Below, piece after piece: positions 45,168 to 55,972 of a stretch of DNA of 64,000 nt; the stretch's first letter is position 1, and every line of letters begins with the position of its first letter. The position numbers were made by a program, and so were the translations under genes. The stretch lies in assembly GCF_026914185.1 (NCBI RefSeq), contig NC_070565.1:1054001-1118000 (forward strand). The letters are read 5' to 3'. The stretch is from Puccinia triticina. Taxonomy: Eukaryota > Basidiomycota > Pucciniomycetes > Pucciniales > Pucciniaceae. Below the pieces are notes generated by a model. That model worked only from the letters and a program-made list of their open reading frames with translations, did no database searches and was not told the DNA's origin.

Positions 45168-45760
45168 CTGGAAGAGCAGCATCACTTGACTGCAAAATAA
45201 GCCGACGTCTCAAAAACCAGTCGGAAGGGCCTGTCGAGCACAACAAGATGGCGACTGAGCCGCTTTCGCTCTTGCCCGCATCCTCATCGGGACCATCCTT
45301 CGGGTCGTCGACCACCGAGAGACTCTGCTGTTGACCAGCCGAGACAGCCAAACAGGCTCCTCAAAAAAGAGAAACGCATGGCAGGGGCAATGATGGTCAT
45401 AGCCCCGCGAGTCACCAGGTGGCCGATTTCATCCAGTTGGTCAACCTCACTCGTCTCACAAAACTCCTCACCGCCTCCCTCGGATCCATTCTTCGTGCTA
45501 TCCTTCGCGCCTCGCTCCTCTTCTTTGTCCGACCTGTCGCTCGCTATCTCGATCTCGTCGACCACCAACTCGGCCTCAACTATCATCCGCATTGGAATCT
45601 CCTTATCCCGTCCCAGTCCCCTCATACCTCTTCGCCGTCTCATCATTCAAACTTTCCCGATCATCTTCCTCGCCAGAAGACTTTCCTTTTGCCTGCTTTA
45701 TCATGGCGATTTTGAAAATCAGCTGCATTGGTCCCGTATCATCAGGTCCAATTTTTACTT
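45168..45760 (+). pseudogene. Second fragment of the 606-aa gene (last exon), internally deleted
   Basis: Plus-strand DNA matches the coding strand of exon 6 of the gene at 49732-51945 from its start (CTGGAAGAGCAG) through AACAAGATGGCGACTGAG. It skips ~280 bases, resumes at the Arg-rich DDPSRR region and runs through LTASLGSILRAILRA and DLVDHQLGLN into 3' flanking DNA. A stop after the skipped part and frame changes make it non-functional. Confidence 0.65.
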
Positions 45761-46329
45761 TATGTATTTTACACCCTCCTGCTTTTTCATCCGACTAACC
45801 ATTCTCTCACTTTGCTTCTTTGTTCTTTTGGCGGATTCACAAACTATTTGATTTATTTGTGCTCTAGCACCAAATGTTGTAACCTTCTTTCCTGCAGTGT
45901 ATGTGCCGTACATCTTTCGTCTGCGCATTTGGCAATGTGGGAACACTACATAGGTTGACCGGACTCCATCAGATGCTCGGAGGGGACTCAGGGATAAACC
46001 AAAATGATTCTCGCGGACTGGTGCAACGAGGCCTCAAGCGCCTACAACCCAATCCACGTCCACCGAGATTCATAGATTTTTTGTACATTCCAACTTGGAA
46101 ATGAGAGTGTTTCCCCGCATTCCCACTATAACCTCTTGGATAGCTTTTACCGCCTCATTACAGTGTATTTGTTCCGGCTCGCCGGAGTGCAATCCTTGCC
46201 ACGCCGGACAAACGCCAAGTAGGGACTGCTACAACGGAGGACTGAATGCGCCAGTTCATAAATTTTGGGGTCACATTGGGCAGTACGGAGTAGATAGGGT
46301 GAATGAAAAGTTGCAGAAAGTAAAATTTA

Positions 46330-46538
46330 GGGCCTGTACCATAGGGCATGAAAATTGAAATTTTCCAAATTTATTTGCCTCAAAATTTCTTGGGACAAAA
46401 ACTGAGCCTGGCAGAAATGTAGGCTGGAGCCCAAATGTGAAGAATTTCAACATTTGAACCCTCTGCTAGTTTTCAATTTTTGTGTACAGGGCAAAAAAAG
46501 TTGAAATTTTTCAAAATTGAGGCCCATGGTACAGGCCC
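46330..46538. mobile_element. 209-bp PIF/Harbinger-type MITE with TTA duplication
   Basis: Ends are GGGCCTGTACCATAGG and its inverse CCATGGTACAGGCCC, flanked by TTA (46327-46329 and 46539-46541). The paralogous block near 19925 has the uninterrupted site AAAATTTATGG. TTA duplications are typical of PIF/Harbinger MITEs, and a Harbinger transposase lies 2 kb away, although kinship of their ends is not shown. Confidence 0.75.
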
Positions 46539-46549
46539 TTATATATCAT

Positions 46550-47190
46550 CAACAGTGCAAGAGCTACGCTACAAAAAGCGGCAGCGTAGCGAAAGCGTAG
46601 TGGTTTTAGCCTCGCTTCGCTAAGCTTTTTGTAGCGGACTTGGTGCTTCGCTATTTGCTACATTTTTTAAGGGGAAAAAATTAAAGAAAATAGCGCGCTT
46701 TTTTTAGCGCAGAGTAGCGGCAATTTGCTACGCTTCTCGCTACAGCAGCGGAAAAAACGCTACTGTAGCGATTTTGCTGCGCTACCATAGCACCATTCAA
46801 ACATCAATACTGCACATCATAAAATGATGGAGGATTGATGTTTGTGTACTATTTCTGGCATTATCCACCAAAAGGCAGAGATGCCCGCTACGCTTTTGAC
46901 ACAAAAGCGACCCGGTTTGCTACGCTTTTGGCGCTAAAAAGCGCTATTAGCACCAAAAAGCGCCAAAAAGCGTCAATTTTTCCGCTGCGCTATACTGTAG
47001 CAAAGCGGCAAAAAAAAGCGCTTCGCTACGCGCAGGCCAAAACTGCAGTAGCGGTTCTGGCGCTTCGCTACCACTCAAAGTAGTGATTTTCCGCTAGCGC
47101 TAACGCTATTCTGGATCCAGAGTAGCGTGTTTCCGCTTCGCTACGCAAAAGCGCCGCTTTTCGTAGCGAAGCGTAGCTCTTGCAGTGTTG
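46550..47190. mobile_element. 641-bp element, CAACA(C/G)TG ends, 7-bp duplication ATATCAT
   Basis: TIRs of 20 bases (CAACASTGCAAGAGCTACGC) with one mismatch, flanked by ATATCAT at 46543-46549 and 47191-47197. The interior is made almost entirely of short words TAGCG/CGCTA and AAAAGCG in both orientations. It encodes nothing credible. It shares terminus and duplication length with the element at 55536-55965. Confidence 0.75.
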
Positions 47191-47239
47191 ATATCATATG
47201 TGTGACTCCATGACTGTTTCAGAGCAAAAATTAGGGTCA

Positions 47240-48689
47240 TCATTCTGTAGCTAAATGCAAAAGACGTTGTAATAAGTGATGTTCACCAGACGGCACACAT
47301 GTGAGGAGGATCCACTGGCTGGAATGGCGGTAATGATGTAAAAAGTCAGACAGATCTGAGGGGTAAACACGGTGAACATTCCTAACTGCTTTTGCGTGTA
47401 TTTCAGCTAACTCTTTTGTATCCTTCATTTCCAAGAAATCTTGGACATATTTTGGAGGGATCAATTTGCCCTTGGAAAGCAATTCAACTGTTCTAAACAC
47501 CGATTGCTGGACAAAAAGGGCTTCCATAGCTTCATACTCATAATATGCGCCGAGGTGAAATGTCTTGCGCGCGACTTCAATCAGCATGATTTTGTGCAAC
47601 AGATCATTTAAAGTTTTGAGCCATCCCCATTTAACCAAATCCATGACCATATCCAGAGCAACCCCTTCCAATTTTCCGGGTTCAGGAGAGGTCCCTGCAA
47701 GAAATTTTGCCGATCCAGTGTACAGTCTTTCCTCGTTTGTGCTTAATTTTCTGATTGGTTTCGTGTAGCTGGCCCCTTTGGATTCATAGGGCTGATCTGG
47801 TCTGGAAGAAGAGGAAACCTCAATTTTTAAAAATCAGCGGATGCATAGATTTGAATAGAATACGAACTCAATTCCCGTGTAAAATCTTTCAAAATTTTGA
47901 TCTATGTGATTGTATAGTATGTCGAGTGGTGACGGTGCAAGCACTAAACGCTTTTCAGTGGGCTTGAACAACCGATATCGCCTAGAATTTTTCAAAAGTT
48001 GGCAAAGCACGTCTAGTTGTTGGAGGGTTTCCCGGAAAGTCGTATCCCATTCATTTATGCTTTGTCTCTTCTTTCTTACATCCTTGTTCCAATGGAACAA
48101 TGACCAAGGAACTCTTCTTTCAACTATTTTCTTGAGCATTGAAACCTCATCACGCAAAATTTCAAATCCCTCATTCAGTGCTTCTTGCACTGGTATTTAT
48201 TACAATGTTTCTAAGATCAGTTTTCAAAATTGTGGAAATTCTGAAAGGAGAATCATGGCATGACATTTACTTACTTCGTTGTCCCCAAGCTGAATTGACC
48301 GCGACTTCTATGGATGCCAGATTTAATAAGAATCAGTCAGTTTCTTTGGTTTTTTTGAGCTCAGGTTACTCAGTGGGGAGAAATGTAGCTTACGATTTTG
48401 GGCGACTGGACGCGTGGCTGCTTGGGAATCTGAAATTTCACGTACGTTTTCTTAAAATTATTCTGGAACTCGAAAGGATTTGATTTGTTGCACCTGGAGG
48501 AAAACCATGAAGAAAGTGGGTTGCGATTTTTGAGATAGAATATTAGTGAACCACAAAGCTGGGAATTGCGAATACATCAGTTAGGAGAAGGGATATCTAG
48601 GGATATAAATAGATGAAAATACCAATGTAGTAAGCCGCTTGAAAGCAGCACCAAACAAGAGAGGCTAGTCGTTGGCGCTTCGAAAGCAT
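47240..48689 (-). CDS. Predicted secreted protein, paralog 3 of 4, 316 aa
   Basis: Exons 48689-48623, 48189-47868 and 47801-47240; 951 nt. Donors are GTATTT and GTTCGT; acceptors end ATACCAG and CTTCCAG. The signal peptide is MLSKRQRL then ASLVWCCFQAAYYIG. Exon 2 has LFKPTEKRLVLAP and ends FYTGI. Exon 3 has GTSPEPGKLEG, VKWGWLKTLNDLLHKI and LFVQQSVFRTVELL followed by KDTKELAEI. Intron 1 is 433 nt. It lies in a segmental duplicate of the paralog 1 block. Two transposons sit directly beyond its 3' end (46330-47190), absent from the paralog 1 block. Confidence 0.75.
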
Positions 48690-49731
48690 GGCGTGTATTG
48701 AACGGGAGGCAAAGAAAGCGTGAGGTGGGTTCGGGCTCAATGACTTGAGTAACAGAAAAGGCATCCCTCTTGGAGGTAAATAGGTATCTTGATTTGACTG
48801 GAGTGGACGGAGCCTGGTTTGATTTGAGGTTTGTTTGAACAATTAAATTCATCTGGTCTGATCTTACCAAAATCACAGTGATTAGTTGCGAAAGGACACT
48901 CCAATTAAGGGGATGATGCTGAGGAGCACTGGTGAGTAGCGAAGTCGAGGGGGGATAGCCGGTGCACGAGAGCCTGATATGATCTCCTGGGAGGGGAGGC
49001 CAGCCGCACTGGTTCTTCTTTAGAACTCCAGTTCCATCTAGCTTGTTTGGGGCTGAAAGAAGTCCCTACACGGCGGGCGCGGTTTCGAACTTGCATCGGT
49101 GTATGCTGTCTCGGCCAGAAGCCGGCTACCCTGACTGCACGCCCTCGCAATCTGCCCGCCAAGGTCAATTGATGGGTGTGAGGTCAGCTCAAGGACAGTC
49201 CGGTCAGCTGGACAGCCAGCCAAGAGTCATAATGGTCATCAAACGGTGAGCTCCGTCGATATTTCATTGGGTCTCCTTGACTTGAGCAAGACCGGCATCA
49301 CCACTGATTGACATCGGTCAACATTGCAGATCTGTTCAGCCCGGTCAATCTGGCAGACCAATGGCAATCAGAAGTTTCTAACCCCATGGTTCTGGTCTAC
49401 CATTTCTCCAAACTGATAGACGGAAGACAACCTAATGTTTCCACAACGGTATAGAAGTCTACGTAGATGCAATCAAAGGTGAGATATCTGTTGTACATAC
49501 ACTGAACGAAAAAAAACCATGCGCTAGAGTACAAGTGAAATTAGACAGTATGCATATCCTCACATTTAAAGAAGGGCTCGGCAGATGAAGGAAATCAAGA
49601 GGGAGTCTTTGTTGGTAACTTTTTAACAATAGATAGAGTAATAGATGAAAAATGAATAAATAAAAGTGCAAGGGAAAGGTTGGATGACTAACAAAGCTGA
49701 TCTAGTGTCATGCAGAAGAGCGAAGGAAAGG
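48690..49731. other. Upstream region of paralog 3 and 3' flank of the 606-aa gene
   Basis: No supported gene. The predicted short frames have no motif. A-rich sequence at 49635-49670 could include the polyadenylation region of the gene to the right. Confidence 0.4.
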
Positions 49732-51945
49732 TTACTGGCGAGGAGGGTCTTCGGGAGAGGTTGAATGGTCAGAAGACGAGGAAGGATGAGGGGACTGAGG
49801 CGGGACGAGTAGATTGGAATGCGGACGATGATTGAGGCCGAGTTGGTGGTCGTCGAGATCGAGATAGCGAGCGACACGATGGATCTGTCTGACGAAGAAG
49901 AGAAGCAAGGCGCGGAGGATAGCGCGAAGAAGGGACCCGAGGGAGGCGGCGAGGGAGGTAATGAGTCTTGAAAGACCGGCAACAACGACCAACTCGATGA
50001 ACTCGGCCACCTGCAGACTCGGGTCCCGTTCGATTGTCGAGATTACCTCCTCAGCCATGGCGACCACCAGCTTCGCGTCTGCCGACTCGGCCCCCCGCTC
50101 CTCTTTGTCCTGCTCCTGCTCTGCGTATTGGCCCCCGGCCACAATTGCGCCCGCCTTGCGTTTCTCTTTCTTGAGGAGCTTGTTTGGCTGTTCTGGCTCC
50201 TCGGCAACAGGGTCTTTCGGTGGGAGACGACGCGAAGGATCATCCCGACAAGAGGAGGCACGATGCAGGCCGGCTTGCTTGGTTAACTCGTCGACGTGGT
50301 GTTCCATCATCCGGCGCTTGTTGGAGACCTCGTGCCGGCGTTGACGCAGGACCTCTCCGGAGCTGGTAAGCTGCTTGAACAGCTCCCAAGTCTGGGGGTC
50401 AACCTTATCCCAGCTAAATGCGCGGGACGAAACCGACAGTTGGTGTTGCTGATAGTGATGATGGAACGCATCCCCTGGCGGGTGCCGTTGGTGGTGGTGC
50501 TCAGGACTAGTGGCTGAAAAAGTTGTCGAGTGGCTGGGCATGAGCGGGTCCGCGGGCAAGAAAGAAAGCAGCTCAGTCGCCATCTTGTTCTGCTCCACAT
50601 AACCTTCCAGTCGGTCCTTGACCTCTCGAGACTTGATCTCGGCTTCCTTTGCGGTCGAATCATACTGCTCTTCAAGCACCTAGTAGGCGACAGGAGAAAG
50701 TCAAGTTCCTGTCTGATTTGCTCAGTTGAGTAGGAATGCATCAATGCATTGTTCACCTTGAAAGCCTCCAGCACCAATCTCTGTTCTTGCTCCATCTTTT
50801 TCAGCAGTCGATACTTCCAAACCAGCTGGACCTCCAAGTTCTGCTTCCTTCTGTTTTGAGAACAAAGCGAAAACAGCAATAAAAAATTCCCATGTTGAGT
50901 CTCTTTCATCGGGCGTCTGGCAATGTAACAACAAACAACTGGGACTCAACATGGAGTGTCTGACAGGAAAGAGGTTGTAATCCTGAGGGATCTGGATAGT
51001 ATGGCGACGTTTGGCAAATGCCATCCTGCAGACAGATTGTGACCTGGATTTGGGGAAGACGGCCTCGTAATTATAGACGGTGTCCCTTCGATCGGCTGGG
51101 CCGTTGATCTCGTCGTCAGAGTTTTTGACAAACGAGATCTCCGGCTCTTCGTCGTCGCATTTGAAAAGTCCGATATGGTCTGTCTGGGCTCGACTGTAAC
51201 GCACCCGGCTATTTGATTCCACAAGACGGAAAAATTTCAACAAGCCGGTTCGAGTCAAGATGTAATGGTCGTTGTAATACCTCATGTGATGGTTGTCCAG
51301 CGGTGGAAACTCGTCTCGAGAAAGCTCGAGTGAATCCAGTCTCGAAAGGCCGGGCTGAGAAATGTAGCCCTCACTACCGGCATCACTCGAATTACCGGGA
51401 CCAGAACTTCCTGCTAGAGGTCAAACAATGTTTAGAAGATCCAGAGTAGGTTGGCCAAAGATAGAGGAGAGACTGACCCTTCTTGAAGGCCCTGAATCGC
51501 CTGGATTTCTCACGCCGCTCCTCAGTGACGACTTCTCTGCAGCCCAATCGTAAAGAGTGATGGAGAATCAGCAGATACACATAAACAAAGGTCAAAGCAG
51601 AGAAAGAGCTGACGACGAGTCGAGTGGCGGTCCAAATTCGGCATGAGATGCGGCAGACAGGTTGGGGGTGGCGGCGTTCCGCGGCAACGAGATGCGTTCG
51701 GTGAGACTAAGGCGGGGGGTGAATTGTGTTAGTTGTGAGAGTCGGACGAGGACATATTAAGATGAAAAGGGACGAAACTCAGTGATGGCATCGACCACCT
51801 TTCCAGCATGATAGATCCCAGCGCCGACGCTCCTGCCGGCGCTGGCAACGCCCTTGACGAATGGTTTGAGGAAAGTCTTGCTGCCTCCGGCGACGGGAGA
51901 GTGCTCGATGGGTGGCTCGTGGCAGTCGTCGTCCGGTGGAGACAT
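49732..51945 (-). CDS. Unrecognised six-exon gene, 606 aa, coiled coil and hydrophobic C-terminal segment
   Basis: Exons 51945-51779, 51706-51614, 51536-51478, 51410-50951, 50850-50757 and 50679-49732; 1821 nt, all phases agreeing. Introns are 70-100 nt with donors GTTTCG, GTCAGC, GTCAGT, GTTGAG and GTGAAC. N-terminal residues are small and basic. A middle region (about 110-250) reads like a folded domain (YYNDHYILTRTGLLKFFRLV..., RDTVYNYEAVFPKSRSQ). A coiled coil spans the exon 5/6 junction (LLKKMEQEQRLVLEAFKVL). A His/Gln-rich stretch follows, then a hydrophobic segment (SLLRAILRALLLFFVRQI) near the C-terminus that may insert in a membrane. I do not recognise the family. It is divergent from paralog 4 with a ~515-bp shared upstream region. 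Two pseudogene fragments lie elsewhere in the window. Confidence 0.7.
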
Positions 51946-52459
51946 GGTGGTGAGCCAGAGCCAACCACGAGGGAACATGGCTCGGCAAGGACATGGCCGA
52001 CCCGTTGGACAGTGAGCCGGCCCGCCCAGGAGCCCTCTCACAGCCGCGGGCGGACGGTGGGCCGGCCCGCAATAACCCGCAAGCCCAGGCCTGCGAAGCT
52101 TCCGCCGTCGCGTCGAGAATACACGGCAGCGCCGGGACGCACAAGCTGATAGCATGCCGCCCTATGCCGCCGCGCCGCCTTCCGCCTGGATAGACCCGCC
52201 TCACTCTGAAACGAGGCCTGCTGGAGTGGGATGTACCCTCAAACGAGGTGATACGCGCTGGGCACATGTTTGGACCTGAAGCAGGGCTCTCCAATTATGT
52301 CGCAAGACAAATGGGGTGGATGGAGGAATTCAGAGGAACTGGGGAGAAGCTTGGCCTACAAGACACTCAAGCTGCTTGGAGCACAACTGTTCTGCTTCTC
52401 CAGCCATTGTGAGACGTGAACTCCGCACCCTTTCCTTTGCCTCCCGCTCATTGCACGCC

Positions 52460-54362
52460 ATGCTGTCGAAGCCCCAACGACTAGCCCCTCTCGTCTTGTG
52501 CTTCTTCCAAGCGACTCACTACCTAGCCAAGCCTGATTTCTGGCCATGGAACATTCGTCATAAGTTAGATCATGGAGCAGAAGAAGGTATTTTCAACCGG
52601 TTCCTCTTCTCCTGCTCGATATATTCAAAATGCGGAGATCACATGATTCACTGACATTATCGGCTCACTCCATAGCCCGGTCGACTCCCCCGCCATGGGA
52701 ATTCAGTGATGAAGCGGACCAAGGGGAAGAAGGTTATATTTGCCTCCGTTTCCTATTCTCCTACATGATATGTCGTTCAAAATATACAAATCCCATGATT
52801 CACTGACATTGTCCCTCGAAATACGGAAACCAATCCCTTCCTAGCTTATCTGCTACATGCCATTCATAGTCCACACCACTGCAAAAAAAACTGTGTCAAC
52901 TGTGAGCAGTTGACATGCGGCAACTCTGAGGAAGCTTGTGGTGTTACACCAGCCTTACTCAAGGTTTAACTCAACCCAAGCTTCAATGCACAGTCACTGT
53001 GCACCTTGCACAGTGACTGTGCCAAGAAAGGCACTTCTGCATTCATGTGGAGTTACAATGGCAGCTTGGCTTGAGTATCCTGCATGTCAACTGCAAGCAG
53101 TTGACCAAGTTATTTTTGCAGTGACACCCTGCCAGTTCTGGAAAAATTGGGCCCGGCGAATTAAGAATCTCTGATCCCCGACCAGCCGCACTCCCAGTCG
53201 CCCAAACACGTCAGTTAAATTTCTCACCAGGCACCTTGGCTCAGAAATCAAAACAAACTGTTTTTTCTTGGGATTAAATCTATCAGAGAAGGGGGTCGCG
53301 ATCTCCCCGGCACGGATAAAAAGTATCAAGTTTCATGGCATCACTCTCTTTTCAACATTTCTACAATTCTGGAAATTGACCCTAGAAACACTGGATTAAA
53401 TACCAGCCCAACAAGCAATGGATGATGAATTGGAATTCTTGCACGAAAACCTCTCAATTTTCAACACACAACTTCACAAAGAATGGGCCAGGTTCAGGAG
53501 AGATGATCCGCTCGGTTCGCATGGGGGGACCAATCGCCAAACGAATGAGCATTTACGGGACAAGCTTCCCGAACTATACGCAATTTGCCAGCTCATCAAG
53601 TTGTTCAAGCACACTGAAAGGCGGTTGGTGCTTGAACCCTACCTAAAAAAACCATGGTACAATCCTATGGAGCAATTCGTCAAAAGAGTTTCCGAGAGAA
53701 TGAAGTTTGTATTCTGCCCGTTTGAATGTAACCATACATAGATCACGTAAAATTGAGATTTCCGGTTGATTGCAACCCCTTCCAGATCAAATAAGTCTTA
53801 CAAATCCAAGGAGACAAGCGACACGAAGCCGATGAGAAAATTGAACACAAACGAGGCAAGACTGGACGCAGGATCAGAAAAAATTATCGCAGGGAGTTCT
53901 CCTGAACCAGGACAGCTGACAGGACATGTTTGTGATGCAGTCAAGGATATAAAGGACGCCGGATCAGATTATAAATTCCTCGAAGGGACTTCCCCAGAAC
54001 CAGGAATACTGACAGGGGATGCTCTGGATGCGGTTATGGACATAGTTACATGGGATTGGCTCAAAAGCTTAAATGATATGTTGCATAAAGTCATGCCAAT
54101 CAGAACGGCGTACGGGATGCTTCACTACGACAATAAGCGTCGGGAAGCTTTTGGGTTCCTTTACTTCCAGCAATTGGTATTCAAAACCGTTGAATTCCTT
54201 TACAAGTACGAAATGATCCCTCTGACACATCTGATTAAGGGTTTCTTAGCATTCGAGGGCACAGAAGAATTAGCTAAAATAAATTTCTATGCAACTAAAA
54301 AGATATTCCCGAAGTCCGCTCCTAAGTATTATCGCGACCTGTGGCACGTCAATACCAATTAA
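52460..54362 (+). CDS. Predicted secreted protein, paralog 4 of 4, 333 aa
   Basis: Exons 52460-52586, 53407-53704 and 53786-54362 (TAA); 1002 nt. Donors are GTATTT and GTTTGT; acceptors end ATACCAG and CTTCCAG. The signal peptide is MLSKPQRL then APLVLCFFQATHYLA, with the 17-residue extension shared with paralog 2. Exon 2 has LFKHTERRLVLEP. Exon 3 carries two tandem copies of the SPEPGxLTG motif (GSSPEPGQLTG and GTSPEPGILTG), where the other copies have one, then VTWDWLKSLNDMLHKV and FQQLVFKTVEFLYKYEMIP. Intron 1 is 820 nt, enlarged by a 247-bp transposon and an internal duplication of ~150 bases. It should still be functional if the long intron is spliced. Confidence 0.73.
52877..53123. mobile_element. 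247-bp CACTGC-ended MITE in intron 1 of paralog 4
   Basis: TIRs of ~42 bases (CACTGCAAAAAAAACT... / ...TATTTTTGCAGTG), about 80% identical and similar to those of the element at 5855-6874 (shared inner word AACTGCTTGCAGTTGA). It is flanked by ACAC (52873-52876 and 53124-53127). Paralogs 1-3 lack it at the aligned position, which confirms an insertion. Confidence 0.75.
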
Positions 54363-55535
54363 GAGCGCCCGCTGCTAGTCATTCAATTTTCTTTGTTAAT
54401 ACAGTTACAAAGTGATTCCCTGATTGTGCAAATGATCAATAAACCACAAAACTTGTTTGAATTTACATTTGAACCAATTTTCTATCCAACTAGGTGCCAA
54501 GGCTATGCCACTACAAAACCTAGGCCTCAGTCCAACTAGAACCTAACTTAACAAAGTCCCTCCTCTGCCGGGCTGAGTGCTGAGTAGAGTGCTGCCAAAC
54601 ACAGGGAGGGGCGTAGGACTAACTTTGGGGTGGTGGCACATACTAGAGCATCTTGGGAATATGTGGTTTTGTGCTTTTGGGATTGAAAATCCTTCCTTTG
54701 TCTGCAAGCCTCCAGAAATTATCCATAAGCCTCTCCTACAGAGAGCCCTCATAACAGGGTCCCCCGGAACTGCCGTTTGAGAGGCTTAGTTAAGCTAGCA
54801 TTAGGCCTAAGTCTCTCCCTGGACCCTGAGGGAGGGGTGGCTTTGCCACCAGCCAAAATTACTCCACCCAAACTACGGAATCCAAATTCCTGCATGAGGA
54901 AGGACTATGATAAGTTAGAATTAGAACATGTCAAGATATGCAAAATACAAAGCCAACTGTCCATTGTGAATACACAGCAACAGTCCGATTCTCCCTAGGA
55001 TGGCAAGTTGAGATGCAGTGAGATTTTGAATGTTTAGAGTTGAGACTAAACTCTAATCATTCAAAACCTAAAGGGGAGAAAATACTGGTAAGCTCAAATC
55101 TTCACTCTCAATCATTGGCAACACATCAAGTTCAACAAAAATGGATCAATTCTCTTTTATCTCTTTCACTTTTCTATAAAGTTTCAAGGATTACTTGTAT
55201 TGCACTTGCTGTACCTGATTCATTAAAAACATATCCAACAATAAAAATTGAACTGTGGAATTGCAGATGTGTGCTAATTGTTCAGAGTTGTTGTGTCCTT
55301 GTCATGACATTCAGCATTCTATCAAATCATTTTTAGATGTGTGCTAAGTTGTTACAGTTGTTGTGTCATTGTTGTGATATTTGGGATTCTATGAAATCAT
55401 CTTTGGGTGTTGTCCCTGAGTGGATTATAAAAGCCCCAAACCTCACAAACCCATAAATTTCATCATACTGTGATTAACTCCTTGCTCCAAGCCCCAAGTA
55501 TATTTCAAACCACAACCAAAATTGCCAATCCCAAG
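54363..55535. other. Gene-free stretch
   Basis: Only short frames without motifs. A GC-rich dispersed repeat piece with CAGAGAGCCC and TGAGGGAGGGG lies at about 54735-54840. The rest is AT-rich. Confidence 0.4.
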
Positions 55536-55965
55536 CAACACTGGGAAGTTACGCTATCCAGGTTGCTTGGATGTTGTTTAGTTATCCAGTCCTACGTGGT
55601 GTGAAAAAAAAACATGAATAGAATCTGTGGGTGTCAAAAGAAAGCTTGAATTTTGCTTAACAAGATGAGCCCTAAGTTGTTCCAAGAAACTCCTATTTTT
55701 CATGTTGAAATATCATTTTTGTGATTAAAAATTAGTTATCTGGGTAACTTATATTAGGCTAGATAACTAATTTTTGATGACAAAGATGATATTTCAAAAT
55801 CAAAAACATGAATTTCTTGGAAGAAATTAGTCCCCATCATGTTGAGAAACATTCAAGCTTTCTTGTGACACCCACAGATTCTATTTATGTTGTTTTTCAC
55901 ACCACGTAGGACTGGATAACTAAATGACATCCAAGCAACCTGGATAGCGTAACTTCCCAGTGTTG
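55536..55965. mobile_element. 430-bp fold-back element, CAACACTG ends, 7-bp duplication TCCCAAG
   Basis: Arms of nearly 200 bases (from CAACACTGGGAAGTTACGC) are about 90% identical in inverted orientation around a short AT-rich loop containing TTAGTTATC. TCCCAAG flanks both ends (55529-55535 and 55966-55972). No coding capacity. It shares the CAACACTG terminus and duplication length with 46550-47190. Confidence 0.82.
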
Positions 55966-55972
55966 TCCCAAG

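Noticed and set aside
51392..51640. A transmembrane segment (LVVSSFSALTFVYVYLLIL) in the 606-aa gene
   Set aside because: It is read from intron sequence; splicing GTCAGC to GCTGCAG removes it and keeps all phases.
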